Below are positions 8,037 through 17,267 of a stretch of 64,000 nucleotides of DNA, in pieces. The stretch's first letter is position 1; every line of letters begins with the position of its first letter. The notes under the pieces are model-generated. The model worked only from the letters and a program-made list of their open reading frames with translations, ran no database searches and was not told where the DNA came from. Origin of the DNA: Chitinibacter fontanus (GTDB lineage: Bacteria > Pseudomonadota > Gammaproteobacteria > Burkholderiales > Chitinibacteraceae); NCBI RefSeq assembly GCF_013423785.1, contig NZ_CP058952.1, positions 1,116,001 through 1,180,000 on the forward strand, written 5' to 3'. A program made the translations under genes and the position numbers.

Positions 8037-9092
8037 ATGAAAACAAAAAACATTCTTTCGTGTTATTTTAGAATCAAGCTGCTTCCATTAGAAATATTGT
8101 CTTTATCTGCGACAACGATTGCACTAACCCTCCACTTCTTACTAAAGTTAAAATTTTACTCCCCGGGGTTCCAGCCGACAATTTTTTCCATAAAACACTA
8201 CTTAATTGGGGTGGCTATTTCATATACAATATTAATTACCAGAACAACTAATGAAAAAGGAAAAACCAACGCACTCAGAAACATTCTCTCACTGACATTG
8301 ATAATCTACTTACATTTCCAATTCAAACTTTGGTCATCAATAATCAACAAGAACAACTTCGATCAATTTTACCAATCACTTGACAATTCAATCACACCAC
8401 TATTAACCATTATTAGCTTTATCAATCTTGGGTTCTCACCAATCAAATCCGCCATAGAAAATCCATATCACCATCTATTTGTATCATTATTCTTTATCTC
8501 TTTTATTGTACAAAGCATTAAAAATCATCAAAAAGGGATCGATGAATTATTACTGAGCTTCTCTTTAGTTTTAGTACTTGGAGGGCTCTCCTACTCTTTA
8601 ACTCCAGCCTTCGGCCCATTTGTATTTGATGTACAGAATGCAAACTTAGCTCAAATCTCGATGCTAACTTTTTCTTTAGATTTTCTAGCTTCTAATGGTC
8701 AACACTATATAAATAATAATTTTATTATGCCTCTTGCTGCTATGCCATCTTTACACACAGCACATACATTAACGCTCTACCATTATGCACGAAGGGACTC
8801 ACGAATTTTGAGCTACCTGTATATTCCAGTTGTCATCTTTATTTTGACGGAAGCGATAACTTCGAAGTGGCATTACTCTTTAGATATAATCGTAGGAATC
8901 ATACTTGCAAAGATCTGTATTGCAATCACAAACAACGTTTATTCTGCTAAAAATCTGACTATTCCCAATCATTTATCTGCGAAACAACGTCAAGGTAGTT
9001 TTCTCGCAAGAATTGCTAGATATAATAGTTGGCTATTGGGCAGCCAGGTCATTAAATCATCAAAAGATAGATCAGGGGTGTCACACCGATAG
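8037..9092 (+). CDS. PAP2 / inositolphosphotransferase-like membrane enzyme (C-terminus possibly altered)
   Basis: A 351-aa polytopic membrane protein. Phosphatase-superfamily residues are visible in AMPSLHTAHTL (residues ~237-247) and KWHYSLDIIVG (~280-290), matching the SxxxxH and SxxxHxxxD motifs of the PAP2_3/Aur1-like group. Such enzymes move or hydrolyse phospho-head groups on lipids. The preceding gap of 247 bases (7790-8036) is AT-rich and shows no gene. The last 34 codons run into the 3' end of the convergent pseudopilin gene, and that part (IARYNSWLLGSQVIKSS...) is simply the antisense of its conserved end. The natural C-terminus may therefore have been lost where this AT-rich cassette joins the neighbouring DNA. 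Confidence 0.72.
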   Translation: MKTKNILSCYFRIKLLPLEILSLSATTIALTLHFLLKLKFYSPGFQPTIFSIKHYLIGVAISYTILITRTTNEKGKTNALRNILSLTLIIYLHFQFKLWSSIINKNNFDQFYQSLDNSITPLLTIISFINLGFSPIKSAIENPYHHLFVSLFFISFIVQSIKNHQKGIDELLLSFSLVLVLGGLSYSLTPAFGPFVFDVQNANLAQISMLTFSLDFLASNGQHYINNNFIMPLAAMPSLHTAHTLTLYHYARRDSRILSYLYIPVVIFILTEAITSKWHYSLDIIVGIILAKICIAITNNVYSAKNLTIPNHLSAKQRQGSFLARIARYNSWLLGSQVIKSSKDRSGVSHR

Positions 9093-9748
9093 CTTGTATC
9101 CCCATTCCGATTTTCATTTTCATCAGTAGTGGATAGATTCCCTTTTTCTCCTTCGGAGAAAATAACAACCACCGCATTATTGACTAGCACCCGGGACGTC
9201 ACCGCAACGCCATCGCGACGTGTTGCCGATCTTAAGGTGAGCAAATTGCTGCCACTTTGTAATGTGAAGCAGGGTTTATTACTTGCTAGGCCGCATGTTG
9301 TGCCTGGAGTCGGGTTCGAGCCCGCAAAATCACCGGTATAGCTTGCGGTGCCGCCAGTTGGGTTGGTTGCCACCGCATACTTAAGGCGTCGTCCCCACGC
9401 ATCCAACTCTGGCAAACCCAAATCCCGCCATGGCAAATCACCATAGCTGCGTACGCATCGATATGCATTGGCATCGCCAGCGGGCTGACGTTCTTCTTGC
9501 CCGGCAGTTGCATCTGTATTGGCCAGAGCTGGGTCAGCTGGGCAAGGTAGATGATTATTGGCTAGCGCAAACCCCAACAGCGCCTCATTGGCTCGTTCAA
9601 GCATTTGCTTGGTTTCTACACTACGCTGCGTGGCAAGCTGGCCACTTAAGGCGCCCAGCCCTGATGCTAATAAGATGCCGATGATCACCAGTACAATCGC
9701 CATTTCGGCGAGGGAAAACCCTTGCTGCTTTCGAATGCCATTTAACAT
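8990..9748 (-). CDS. Pseudopilin-like protein (GspH/prepilin family)
   Basis: A 252-aa secreted-type protein with a prepilin leader MLNGIRKQQG cut before FSLAEMAIVLVIIGILLASG (Glu at +5). The body holds LPCPADPALA and LPWRDLGLPELDAWGRRLKYAV and ends SFDDLMTWLPNSQLL...KLP, an ending I associate with a family of pilus/type II-like minor subunits. Several cysteines suggest disulfides in the periplasm. It is transcribed with the upstream gene at 9742, overlapping it by seven bases, and the two share the 'LPCPA ... LPW.xLG.P' signature. Likely a minor pilin or pseudopilin that works with that chitin-binding partner; no assembly ATPase is encoded nearby. Confidence 0.8.
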   Translation of the reverse strand: MLNGIRKQQGFSLAEMAIVLVIIGILLASGLGALSGQLATQRSVETKQMLERANEALLGFALANNHLPCPADPALANTDATAGQEERQPAGDANAYRCVRSYGDLPWRDLGLPELDAWGRRLKYAVATNPTGGTASYTGDFAGSNPTPGTTCGLASNKPCFTLQSGSNLLTLRSATRRDGVAVTSRVLVNNAVVVIFSEGEKGNLSTTDENENRNGDTSYRCDTPDLSFDDLMTWLPNSQLLYLAILARKLP

Positions 9749-11694
9749 TGTCGCTTCCTTTCACTACAAACGCCTTGCCTGCAGGTGTATAACACGTCAT
9801 TACTGGTGCAGCTGGGGGTCACATACTGGCGATCAGTGGGCGACAGCCATTTATTTTGATTACTAACATCCTCAAGATACAGACTTAGATCGGTGCTCGC
9901 ATTGGCTGCCAGCACTAGATTATTCGCCCGTGTCACCCGTGCCGCGCCAGGCAGAATAAAGAGTGCATCTATGCTGTTATCCGTCACGCCATCAATGACA
10001 AAACTACTGGTGCAGGTATTCCCCTGTTTAACCGAATATAAAATTGCCCGATGCCAGATATTCTGCTTAAACCAAGTCGGTAATTGATCACTGGCCACCA
10101 CCGGCAACCTACCCTGCCCAGTCCAGTCATATTGCGCGCGTGGCAACACGCCAGTGCATAAATCAACCTTACTGCGACAACCTGTGCTGCTAGTGTAAAG
10201 GTTGTTATCTCTACAGCTACTATCACCCAAAATATCTGCCGGATAGGGGTAAGGCGCCGGAATCGACGAGGGTGATGCGCTAGGGGAAGGTGTGCTGGTC
10301 ATTAAGGGTGTTGGGGTAGGCGTAATGACTGGGAGCGGTGATGGCGTAGCTGTGGGAGCAGGTGTTGGGCTAGCGGTTGCCGCAGGCGAGCCAGAACAAG
10401 CACCTGCGGACTCCCACTCGCTATTGCTTGCCGACGGGGCTCCACCACCAATGCCAATTTGATAAATTGCCTGCCAGTTTTGACCACCATAACTGGCCAC
10501 ATCATTTTGCAGGTAGGCCGTCCCGCCACTGTTCCTACCATTCGCAGTCCACGCGGCAGCACAACTCATTGCGCATGACGCGCCTTTATTCCACTGCGAT
10601 GGGTTACCTTGTGCTGGGTCGATACCCTGTGACCAGGTTGCTGCGGTGTAATTATAAAAATTACCACTATTGCCAGGCGAAGTGCTTACCATCATTCCGG
10701 TGCTGTATTGCTCTGCAGCCAACCATAGCTGGCGGCAGATACTTGCATCGGCATAATCCACCACCGCAGCTGCGGCTACTGCCGCTGAGTTCGCCCCTGT
10801 CATTCCAGCTTTGCCAGCCACCATAGCAGCGCTTAACACCCCGGGATAACTAGCATCAAACGCCTGATAATACAGTTGCAATTGGGTAGCAATTGCCACC
10901 CCAACCCTAGCAGCCGCCAAATCAATTAACTCTCGCCCAGTAATCACCACAATCTGATCATTGAAATCATCAGCAAGTGATGCGCTGACATATGGGCCGC
11001 CAATGGTTGCATTGCTATAAGCGCCAGCCCCCTCAAGATATTGCGCAACAGCGTACGGTGAGTTTCGAAGCTGATTACCGATGGGTGGCCCAGCGCTAAA
11101 GATCAGGGCGGCAGGGTTTTCACCCTGCGCTGAAATTTCCTGCCCCTGCTGAAATAACTGCAAAACACTCAAGCTATCGCTATTGATTTTGCGCGCCTCA
11201 GTATCTTGCGTGCGCACAACAAACCCATAATCGACTGAATACCAAAGCGGCTCACCATAGGCATCCACCAACTTGGGGATACCAAGGGTTTTCCAAGGTA
11301 GCCAACCAATGCGCGCAGCTGGGCTCGCGGCGCTATTACAACTGGTGATTGAAGTACCGATGCTATTAATAGCGGTTTCGTTGGGATTAGCGGGGCAAGG
11401 TAATTCAAGGGGGGCGCAGGCTCGCCCATTAGCGCTCGAACTAGGCGAGCAGTTACCCGTACCCACGGTGCCATCCCGCGTCAGCGACCAAGCCAGTAAT
11501 GCTTCGCGCGCCTGCGCCAGAATAATTGCATTTTGCTCGCGCCGCACGGCTTCGGGGTCACGGGGATTACGGCTAGCCAACAGCAAGCTAGCAATGCCCA
11601 CCGTCAAAATGAGCATTAACACCAACAATACCGCACCATTTTGTCGGCACTTTGCGCCAGCTCCTGGATACTGCATCCGGTATATACCCCTCAA
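9742..11694 (-). CDS. PilX-like minor pilin with inserted chitin-binding module
   Basis: A 650-aa protein with an N-terminal membrane anchor (NGAVLLVLMLILTVGIASLLLAS, PilX_N-like) but no Glu+5 prepilin motif. Residues ~95-150 hold LPCPANP and GWLPWKTLGIPKLVDAYG, shared with the partner gene downstream. Residues ~380-433 look like a CBM5/12 chitin-binding domain (WTANGRNSGGTAYLQNDVAS, YGGQNWQAIYQ, EWESAGAC), followed by a Pro/Thr/Ser linker (~434-482) of the kind used in the chitinases at 57-62 kb. A Cys-rich domain of about 160 residues ends the protein. The start could also be Met7. I infer a surface or pilus-tip chitin adhesin; this architecture is unfamiliar to me. Confidence 0.75.
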   Translation of the reverse strand: MRGIYRMQYPGAGAKCRQNGAVLLVLMLILTVGIASLLLASRNPRDPEAVRREQNAIILAQAREALLAWSLTRDGTVGTGNCSPSSSANGRACAPLELPCPANPNETAINSIGTSITSCNSAASPAARIGWLPWKTLGIPKLVDAYGEPLWYSVDYGFVVRTQDTEARKINSDSLSVLQLFQQGQEISAQGENPAALIFSAGPPIGNQLRNSPYAVAQYLEGAGAYSNATIGGPYVSASLADDFNDQIVVITGRELIDLAAARVGVAIATQLQLYYQAFDASYPGVLSAAMVAGKAGMTGANSAAVAAAAVVDYADASICRQLWLAAEQYSTGMMVSTSPGNSGNFYNYTAATWSQGIDPAQGNPSQWNKGASCAMSCAAAWTANGRNSGGTAYLQNDVASYGGQNWQAIYQIGIGGGAPSASNSEWESAGACSGSPAATASPTPAPTATPSPLPVITPTPTPLMTSTPSPSASPSSIPAPYPYPADILGDSSCRDNNLYTSSTGCRSKVDLCTGVLPRAQYDWTGQGRLPVVASDQLPTWFKQNIWHRAILYSVKQGNTCTSSFVIDGVTDNSIDALFILPGAARVTRANNLVLAANASTDLSLYLEDVSNQNKWLSPTDRQYVTPSCTSNDVLYTCRQGVCSERKRQC

Positions 11695-11806
11695 TCAATA
11701 CTAGATTGACCTACAAGGCAATACCCGGCATAGCCTTGCAAACCAAACTCTTCATTTATCTTGAAGGTATAGTTGGCAAAGCCCGCCGACTCAAGTTTAG
11801 TGCGGC

Positions 11807-12820
11807 TTAAGCTGCGTAGCCATTCGGATTGCCGCTTTGCCAGCGCCAGCTATCGTTGCACATATCTTGCAGATTTTTCTCAGCGCGCCAGCCTAGCTGC
11901 TCGAAAGCGGCTTTGGGATCAGCATAGCAGGCAGCAATATCGCCGGGGCGACGCGCGACGATTTGATAGGGCACCGGGCGGCCCGACGCAGTTTCAAAGG
12001 CTTTCACCATATCCAGCACCGAATAACCGATACCGGTCCCCAGATTCACCGTAACATTACCCGGGTTGGTGGCGAGTTTTTGCAAAGCTTTTACGTGGCC
12101 TTTGGCCAGATCAACCACGTGAATATAATCGCGCACACCGGTACCATCCGGCGTAGCATAATCGCCGCCGAATACCGACAGTTGTTCACGCTTGCCCACC
12201 GCGACCTGCGTCACAAATGGCATCAGATTATTTGGAATCCCTTGTGGATCTTCACCAATCAAACCGCTTTCATGCGCGCCAACGGGGTTGAAGTAGCGCA
12301 ATAGCGCGATATTCCAGCTCGGATCCGCCACACGCAAATCGCGCAGCATATCTTCGATCATCAATTTGCTGCGCCCGTATGGGTTGGTCGCTGACAGTGG
12401 GAAATGCTCCAAAATCGGCACGGCATGCGGATCGCCATAGACGGTGGCGCTCGATGAAAACACCAGATTTTTAACGCCCGCTTTTTTCATCGCATCAAGC
12501 AAGCGCAGCGTACCCACGACGTTGTTGTCGTAATATTCCAGTGGTTTGGCCACCGATTCGCCAACGGCTTTCCAACCGGCAAAATGTACTACCGCACTAA
12601 AAGGGTATTGCGCCAGCGCGGCATCCATCGCTGCTGAATCACGAATATCACCTTCAATGCACAGCACGTCTTGGCCGGTAATAGTTTTGATCCGGTTTAA
12701 GACTTCGGGGTTGGAATTGTAAAAATTATCAAAGATGACAGGCACAAAACCTGAATTCAATAATTCTATATAGGTATGTGAACCAATATAACCTGCACCG
12801 CCAGTTAGTAAGACATACAT
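11807..12820 (-). CDS. galE: UDP-glucose 4-epimerase
   Basis: A 337-aa cytoplasmic enzyme interconverting UDP-glucose and UDP-galactose for glycan synthesis and galactose use. It has the NAD-binding [10 protein letters not shown] (residues 6-15), the catalytic serine region FSSSATVYG and the YGRSK (Tyr-x3-Lys) pair. Length and order match GalE. The start [10 protein letters not shown] is preferred over an ATG five codons upstream because GalE normally begins within a few residues of the Rossmann strand. The gene stands alone between the pseudopilin pair and lptG. Confidence 0.95.
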   Translation of the reverse strand: MYVLLTGGAGYIGSHTYIELLNSGFVPVIFDNFYNSNPEVLNRIKTITGQDVLCIEGDIRDSAAMDAALAQYPFSAVVHFAGWKAVGESVAKPLEYYDNNVVGTLRLLDAMKKAGVKNLVFSSSATVYGDPHAVPILEHFPLSATNPYGRSKLMIEDMLRDLRVADPSWNIALLRYFNPVGAHESGLIGEDPQGIPNNLMPFVTQVAVGKREQLSVFGGDYATPDGTGVRDYIHVVDLAKGHVKALQKLATNPGNVTVNLGTGIGYSVLDMVKAFETASGRPVPYQIVARRPGDIAACYADPKAAFEQLGWRAEKNLQDMCNDSWRWQSGNPNGYAA

Positions 12821-12959
12821 ACAGTAGGTATCCAATAAACAATCAAAAATCGATTTTTACCAACACTCAAGCTACTCAATCGGAGCGTGGTAAGTGGGAA
12901 ATTCAACTTGGTTGCGGCAATAACCAACTTAGCTTTGCTAAATCAGCCATCGATCGCAC

Positions 12960-14036
12960 TTAACTCTTTTCTTGTCGCCACAGGAAATAGCCTGCCAGCG
13001 CCGAGAGTGCCATCGTTGGCAAGGCTGCCGCCAGCAGCGGCGGCAAGCGATACAGCTCACCGACATACGCCATCATCTGATTGATGAAATTAAATGACAC
13101 GCCCAGCAAAATCCCTAGGAAGATTTTCACACCCACATTACCACTGCGGCGCTGGCCTAGTGCAAAAGGCAGCGCAATCAACATCATGGCTAAACAGGCT
13201 AGTGGATAAAATATTTTCCCCCACATTGCTAACTCGTAGCGGATAGTACTTTGCTTGTTTTCTTGCAAATGCCCAATGTATTGGATGAGCGCACTCACCG
13301 ACATATCACGCGGTTTGATCATTAACACCGCCAACATTTTCGGCTCGATTTGCGCCGCCCAGGGTAGTTTGGCTTGCTGTGTCACCTGCACGGTATCGAC
13401 AAAAAACCGAGTTTGCGTGACTTCCTCTAGTTGCCAGTTACCGTTGCCTTGATAACGGGCACGAGCGGCATCGATAATTTTCAGTAATTGGTGCCCGTTA
13501 TCGTGCACATAGACCCGCAAACCTTGCAAACTATAATCGGGCTGCATGGCAGCCACATTAATAATTTGGTCGCCATTTTTTACCCATACCCCAGAACGAA
13601 AACGACCAAACATAACCGCTTGCTTAGCTGCGACTTGATAACGCGTGGCCGCATCATTGGTTTGTGGTGCCAAATATTCCCCGACAGCAAAGGTCAACGC
13701 GCCAAAAAAGATGCCCCCCACCGTGAGCCAGCCACAGAAACGTAAGATCGATACGCCAGCAGCCCGCATCACCGTAATTTGCGAGCTGTCCGCCAGCCCA
13801 GACAACGCAAAAATACTGCCAATCAGCAAGGATACGGGCAGCAAATCATAAATCCGCGATGGCGACTCCAGCAGCACATACACAAAGGCATGATGCAGGC
13901 GATAACCATCTCGTCCGACATCTTTTAATTCGGCAATCAAATCAAAAAAGACAAACAAGCCCAGCAGCACCAGCAAAGTGAGCAGTACATGCCAAATAAT
14001 CGAGCGCAGAACATAACGACCAAGGCGATTCATCAT
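12960..14036 (-). CDS. lptG: LPS export ABC transporter permease LptG
   Basis: A 358-aa inner-membrane permease of the LptB2FG complex, which extracts lipopolysaccharide from the inner membrane and passes it to LptC. Three helices at each end flank a periplasmic beta-jellyroll domain (about residues 130-265). The start region MNRLGRYVLRSIIWHVLLTLLVLL is typical. The start overlaps the lptF stop by one base, so the two permeases are coupled. ATG occurs twice in a row at the start; either could be used. Confidence 0.94.
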   Translation of the reverse strand: MMNRLGRYVLRSIIWHVLLTLLVLLGLFVFFDLIAELKDVGRDGYRLHHAFVYVLLESPSRIYDLLPVSLLIGSIFALSGLADSSQITVMRAAGVSILRFCGWLTVGGIFFGALTFAVGEYLAPQTNDAATRYQVAAKQAVMFGRFRSGVWVKNGDQIINVAAMQPDYSLQGLRVYVHDNGHQLLKIIDAARARYQGNGNWQLEEVTQTRFFVDTVQVTQQAKLPWAAQIEPKMLAVLMIKPRDMSVSALIQYIGHLQENKQSTIRYELAMWGKIFYPLACLAMMLIALPFALGQRRSGNVGVKIFLGILLGVSFNFINQMMAYVGELYRLPPLLAAALPTMALSALAGYFLWRQEKS

Positions 14037-15097
14037 TAACCCCTCACCTTGCTACGCCAGATATATAAACCGGCAGTGAGGGCCGCCATCAAACCATGCA
14101 ACGGCCACATCCCAACCACCCCCGGTATTTTTCCTGCGGCAATCCAGGCCTGCAGCACATTGATCGCGTTGTAGTAAGAAAATGCCAAAATGGCCGCAAA
14201 CAAGATATGAAAAGAGCGCCCACCACGCGGGTTCGCAAACGCCAGCGGGATCGCGGCCAACATTAAAATCAAGGCCTGAATCGGTAAGGCCAAGCGCCAA
14301 TGCAACTCGGCCCAGCGCTGCGGGTTAAGCTCTTTGATTAACTCTACGGTTTTAGTCGCCTCGGTTGCGGGGCTAATCACCGGGGTAGATGGATCATCAA
14401 TCCGAATTTTGCCTTCTTCAAAACGCAAAATATCGTATTGCGCCTGCCCGGGAATCCCTTGATAGGCCTTGGCCTGCTTAAGCCACATCCAGCGGTCACC
14501 ATGCTCATCAATTTCCACCCCGCCTCGATCAGCCAGCACGGTGCTCACTTTGCCATCGCGACGAATTTGCAAAAACACATTCTCGCCAAAACCACGTTCC
14601 GGCGAGAAGTTTTCGATGAAGTACACCCGATCAGCCCCTTTAGACTCACGAAAAACTCCAGGCGCAACCTGGGTGACTTCCTGATTTTTTAAGCTCGCTT
14701 CGCGATATTCTTTCCCTTTGAGTTGTGCCCACGGCGAAACACCCAGTGACAGTGCGCCAATTAACACCACCACCGGCAAACCCATTAGCAACACGGGCGG
14801 AATAAAGCTGTAGATTGAACGTCCGGCAGAAAACCAAACAAACATCTCATGGTCTTTCCATAGCCGGGTAATCACCGACAAAATCGTAATAAATAACATC
14901 AGCGAAAATAAGGTCGGCAAATAGCGCACGGCAGTAAAGCCCATCACGGCCCACACGGCCGAGGAAGCAAGCGCTCCCAGCGCGGCTTCACCCAGCAGGC
15001 GGACAATCTGCGAGGTCATTACAATCAGCATTAAAACGATAAAGAGGGCGAAAGCCATCCAAGTCATTTCATGGATTAGGGTTTTACGAAATAGCAT
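14036..15097 (-). CDS. lptF: LPS export ABC transporter permease LptF
   Basis: A 353-aa partner of LptG in the LptB2FG lipopolysaccharide exporter. It begins MLFRKTLIHEMTWMAFALF, the usual LptF start; the longer frame to 15205 would add an implausible Cys-rich extension. The helices and central jellyroll domain are arranged as in LptG (HWRLALPIQALILMLAAIPLAFANPRGGRS near the C-terminus is a conserved helix). It is divergent from pepA, the standard arrangement in beta- and gammaproteobacteria. The 184-base gap must hold both promoters. Confidence 0.94.
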   Translation of the reverse strand: MLFRKTLIHEMTWMAFALFIVLMLIVMTSQIVRLLGEAALGALASSAVWAVMGFTAVRYLPTLFSLMLFITILSVITRLWKDHEMFVWFSAGRSIYSFIPPVLLMGLPVVVLIGALSLGVSPWAQLKGKEYREASLKNQEVTQVAPGVFRESKGADRVYFIENFSPERGFGENVFLQIRRDGKVSTVLADRGGVEIDEHGDRWMWLKQAKAYQGIPGQAQYDILRFEEGKIRIDDPSTPVISPATEATKTVELIKELNPQRWAELHWRLALPIQALILMLAAIPLAFANPRGGRSFHILFAAILAFSYYNAINVLQAWIAAGKIPGVVGMWPLHGLMAALTAGLYIWRSKVRG

Positions 15098-15216
15098 TGC
15101 CAAAAAAATCCAAAAGTTTGCACGCAAGGCGCACAGCCACAGACAGCATGAGTAAAGACGGCAAGGCGATGCGGCGCCACGTAAATAGTTTTGCCTGACT
15201 ACCAAAGATTTGTCTT

Positions 15217-15245
15217 TTGACTTGGGGCTAGGGTAAGAGAATAAT
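15217..15245 (+). promoter_or_regulatory. Sigma-70 type promoter of pepA
   Basis: TTGACT at 15217-15222 and AATAAT at 15240-15245 with a 17-base spacer, each one mismatch from consensus. Transcription would begin near 15252, thirty bases before the pepA start. Confidence 0.5.
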
Positions 15246-15281
15246 CGCTTTAAATTTTAGAATATCTAATTGGAGCTTCAG

Positions 15282-16745
15282 ATGGAATTTACCATAGTTT
15301 CGCCAACGCCCGAGTCTGCCGACTGCCTAGTTTTACCAGTTTTAGGTGAAAAACTGCCAACACTGGGTAAAGAGCTTGATACCACCTCCGGCGGTATTTT
15401 AAGCCAGGCGATCAAAGATGGCGAATTAGCTGCAAAAGCAGCATCCGTACTGACGTTGGGTTTACCTGCTGGCTTAGGGTTCAAACGCGTAGTATTGGTG
15501 CAGCTGAGCAAAGAGCCAAACGATAAAGTAGTTCGTGATAGCGCGCGCTCGCTCGCTAAAGCCCTGGTGGCAAGTCAAAACCAGACCGCCTGCGTTGCAC
15601 TATCGGCAGCGGGTTACAAAAAACAGGATCAGAAAGCCACGGCGCAAGAAATTGTGAATGCGCTGATGCTCGAAGTGTACCGCTTTGATCAATTCAAATC
15701 GGATGCCGCGCCGGCCCCTAAACTCGAACTCGTTAGCCTGTTGGCGCCGAAAAAAGGTGATCTGGACGACATCGAAGCGGGTTTGGTATACGGTTTGGCA
15801 CTCGGCCACGGCATGAATTTGACCCGCGATTTGGGCAATTTACCACCGAACGTTTGCACACCAGACTATCTGGCCGCAACCGCGCAGCACTTGGCACATA
15901 CATACGATTTTTCATGCCATGTACTGGAGCAGGAAGAGCTTGAAACCCTGAAAATGGGCTCTTTCCTTTCGGTAGCCAAAGGCTCGATCGTACCGCCAAA
16001 ATTCATCGTGATGGAATATCACAACGCAGATAAAAAACAAAAGCCAGTCGCGCTGGTAGGCAAAGGCATTACCTTTGACTCGGGCGGTATTTCTCTCAAG
16101 CCCGGCGAAGGTATGGACGAGATGAAATACGATATGTGCGGCGCGGCAACCGTACTGGGCGTCTTCCGAGCGGTGGCAGAGTTGGATTTGAAAATCAATC
16201 TGGTTGGCATCATTCCTGCGTGCGAAAACATGCCAGCGGGTAATGCCGTTAAACCAGGCGATATCGTCACCAGTATGAGCGGTCAAACGATTGAAATTTT
16301 GAATACCGATGCCGAAGGCCGTTTGATTTTGTGCGACGCGCTGACGTATGTGCAGCGTTTTGAGCCTGCCGCCGTGATTGACATCGCAACGCTGACCGGC
16401 GCGTGTATCATTGCGCTCGGCCACACGACGACTGGTTTGTTTGCCAATGATGATGAACTGGCTGATGCTTTGCTCGCAGCATCGAAAGACAGCGACGACA
16501 AAGCATGGCGCATGCCGCTGTTTGACGAATACCAAGAGCAGCTTAAATCCAATTTTGCCGATATGGCCAATATTGGCGGTCGTCCAGCGGGCTCGATCAC
16601 TGCGGCGGCATTCTTGTCGCGCTTTGTGAAAGAGCAGAAATGGGCGCACTTGGATATCGCCGGTACCGCGTGGAAATCGGGAGCAGCCAAAGGCGCTACC
16701 GGCCGCCCTGTGCCATTATTGCTGCAATATCTCTCTAAGCTATAA
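15282..16745 (+). CDS. pepA: Leucyl aminopeptidase (M17 family)
   Basis: A 487-aa cytoplasmic metallo-aminopeptidase that removes N-terminal residues from peptides; in E. coli the same protein also binds DNA in Xer recombination. The catalytic region holds GKGITFDSGGISLKPG (metal-binding Lys and Asp) and the family signature NTDAEGRL (residues ~344-351). The start MEFTIVSP at 15282 follows TGGAG (15271-15275); the TTG at 15270 is not used. The N-terminal domain (residues 1-160) is the usual M17 macro-like domain. It is followed by holC after 62 bases that hold a perfect inverted repeat. Confidence 0.96.
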   Translation: MEFTIVSPTPESADCLVLPVLGEKLPTLGKELDTTSGGILSQAIKDGELAAKAASVLTLGLPAGLGFKRVVLVQLSKEPNDKVVRDSARSLAKALVASQNQTACVALSAAGYKKQDQKATAQEIVNALMLEVYRFDQFKSDAAPAPKLELVSLLAPKKGDLDDIEAGLVYGLALGHGMNLTRDLGNLPPNVCTPDYLAATAQHLAHTYDFSCHVLEQEELETLKMGSFLSVAKGSIVPPKFIVMEYHNADKKQKPVALVGKGITFDSGGISLKPGEGMDEMKYDMCGAATVLGVFRAVAELDLKINLVGIIPACENMPAGNAVKPGDIVTSMSGQTIEILNTDAEGRLILCDALTYVQRFEPAAVIDIATLTGACIIALGHTTTGLFANDDELADALLAASKDSDDKAWRMPLFDEYQEQLKSNFADMANIGGRPAGSITAAAFLSRFVKEQKWAHLDIAGTAWKSGAAKGATGRPVPLLLQYLSKL

Positions 16746-16751
16746 AGATAA

Positions 16752-16800
16752 GGGTATATGTCTGTAGATCAACACCAAAAAGATTCACAACCATATACCC
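16752..16800. repeat. Intergenic inverted-repeat element (GGGTATATG...CATATACCC), copy E1
   Basis: Perfect nine-base terminal inverted repeats GGGTATATG (16752-16760) and CATATACCC (16792-16800) enclose 31 A-rich bases between pepA and holC. Related ends and cores occur in other gaps (26628, 38224, 55606), so it may belong to a dispersed family. It has no T tract and is not a standard terminator. Confidence 0.5.
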
Positions 16801-16807
16801 ATAAAAA

Positions 16808-17233
16808 ATGACTGAAATTTCGTTTTATTTTAATGTGCGTTCCCGCGAAACGGCGCTATGCCAGCTCGCGGGGAAGGCACTGGCTGCCGGCAAAAGCATT
16901 TGCATTTTGACCGGCTCACCCGCCGCCTCACAGGCGCTGGATCGCCTATTGTGGGAAATCCCAGCTACCGGCTTTTTGCCGCACTGCAGCTTTGACGCAC
17001 CGATTGCGTCACAAACCCCAATTATTCTTGATCATCGCGTTGAATTGATGAGCCCACGCGATGTGCTATTTAACTGGACCGCTCACGTTGCACCCCGCTT
17101 TAGTGAGTTCGGTCGCTTGATTGAAATTGTCGATAGCGACGAAGAATTACGGCTAGCCGCACGCCAACGCTGGGCCGCTTACAAACAATTGGGCTTTAGC
17201 CCAAATGCAACGGATATGTCAGCATTAACTTGA
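16808..17233 (+). CDS. holC: DNA polymerase III chi subunit
   Basis: A 141-aa cytoplasmic subunit of the replisome clamp loader that links it to single-strand DNA-binding protein. The start MTEISFYFNVRSRETALCQLAGKA, the WEIPATGFLPHC segment and a VELMSPRDVLFN beta-strand region match HolC. The pepA-holC-valS order is conserved in many proteobacteria; here an extra acidic gene lies between holC and valS. Confidence 0.92.
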   Translation: MTEISFYFNVRSRETALCQLAGKALAAGKSICILTGSPAASQALDRLLWEIPATGFLPHCSFDAPIASQTPIILDHRVELMSPRDVLFNWTAHVAPRFSEFGRLIEIVDSDEELRLAARQRWAAYKQLGFSPNATDMSALT

Positions 17234-17267
17234 TATGTCACTCAAACCTTGCAGGAGCGACTGAGTC

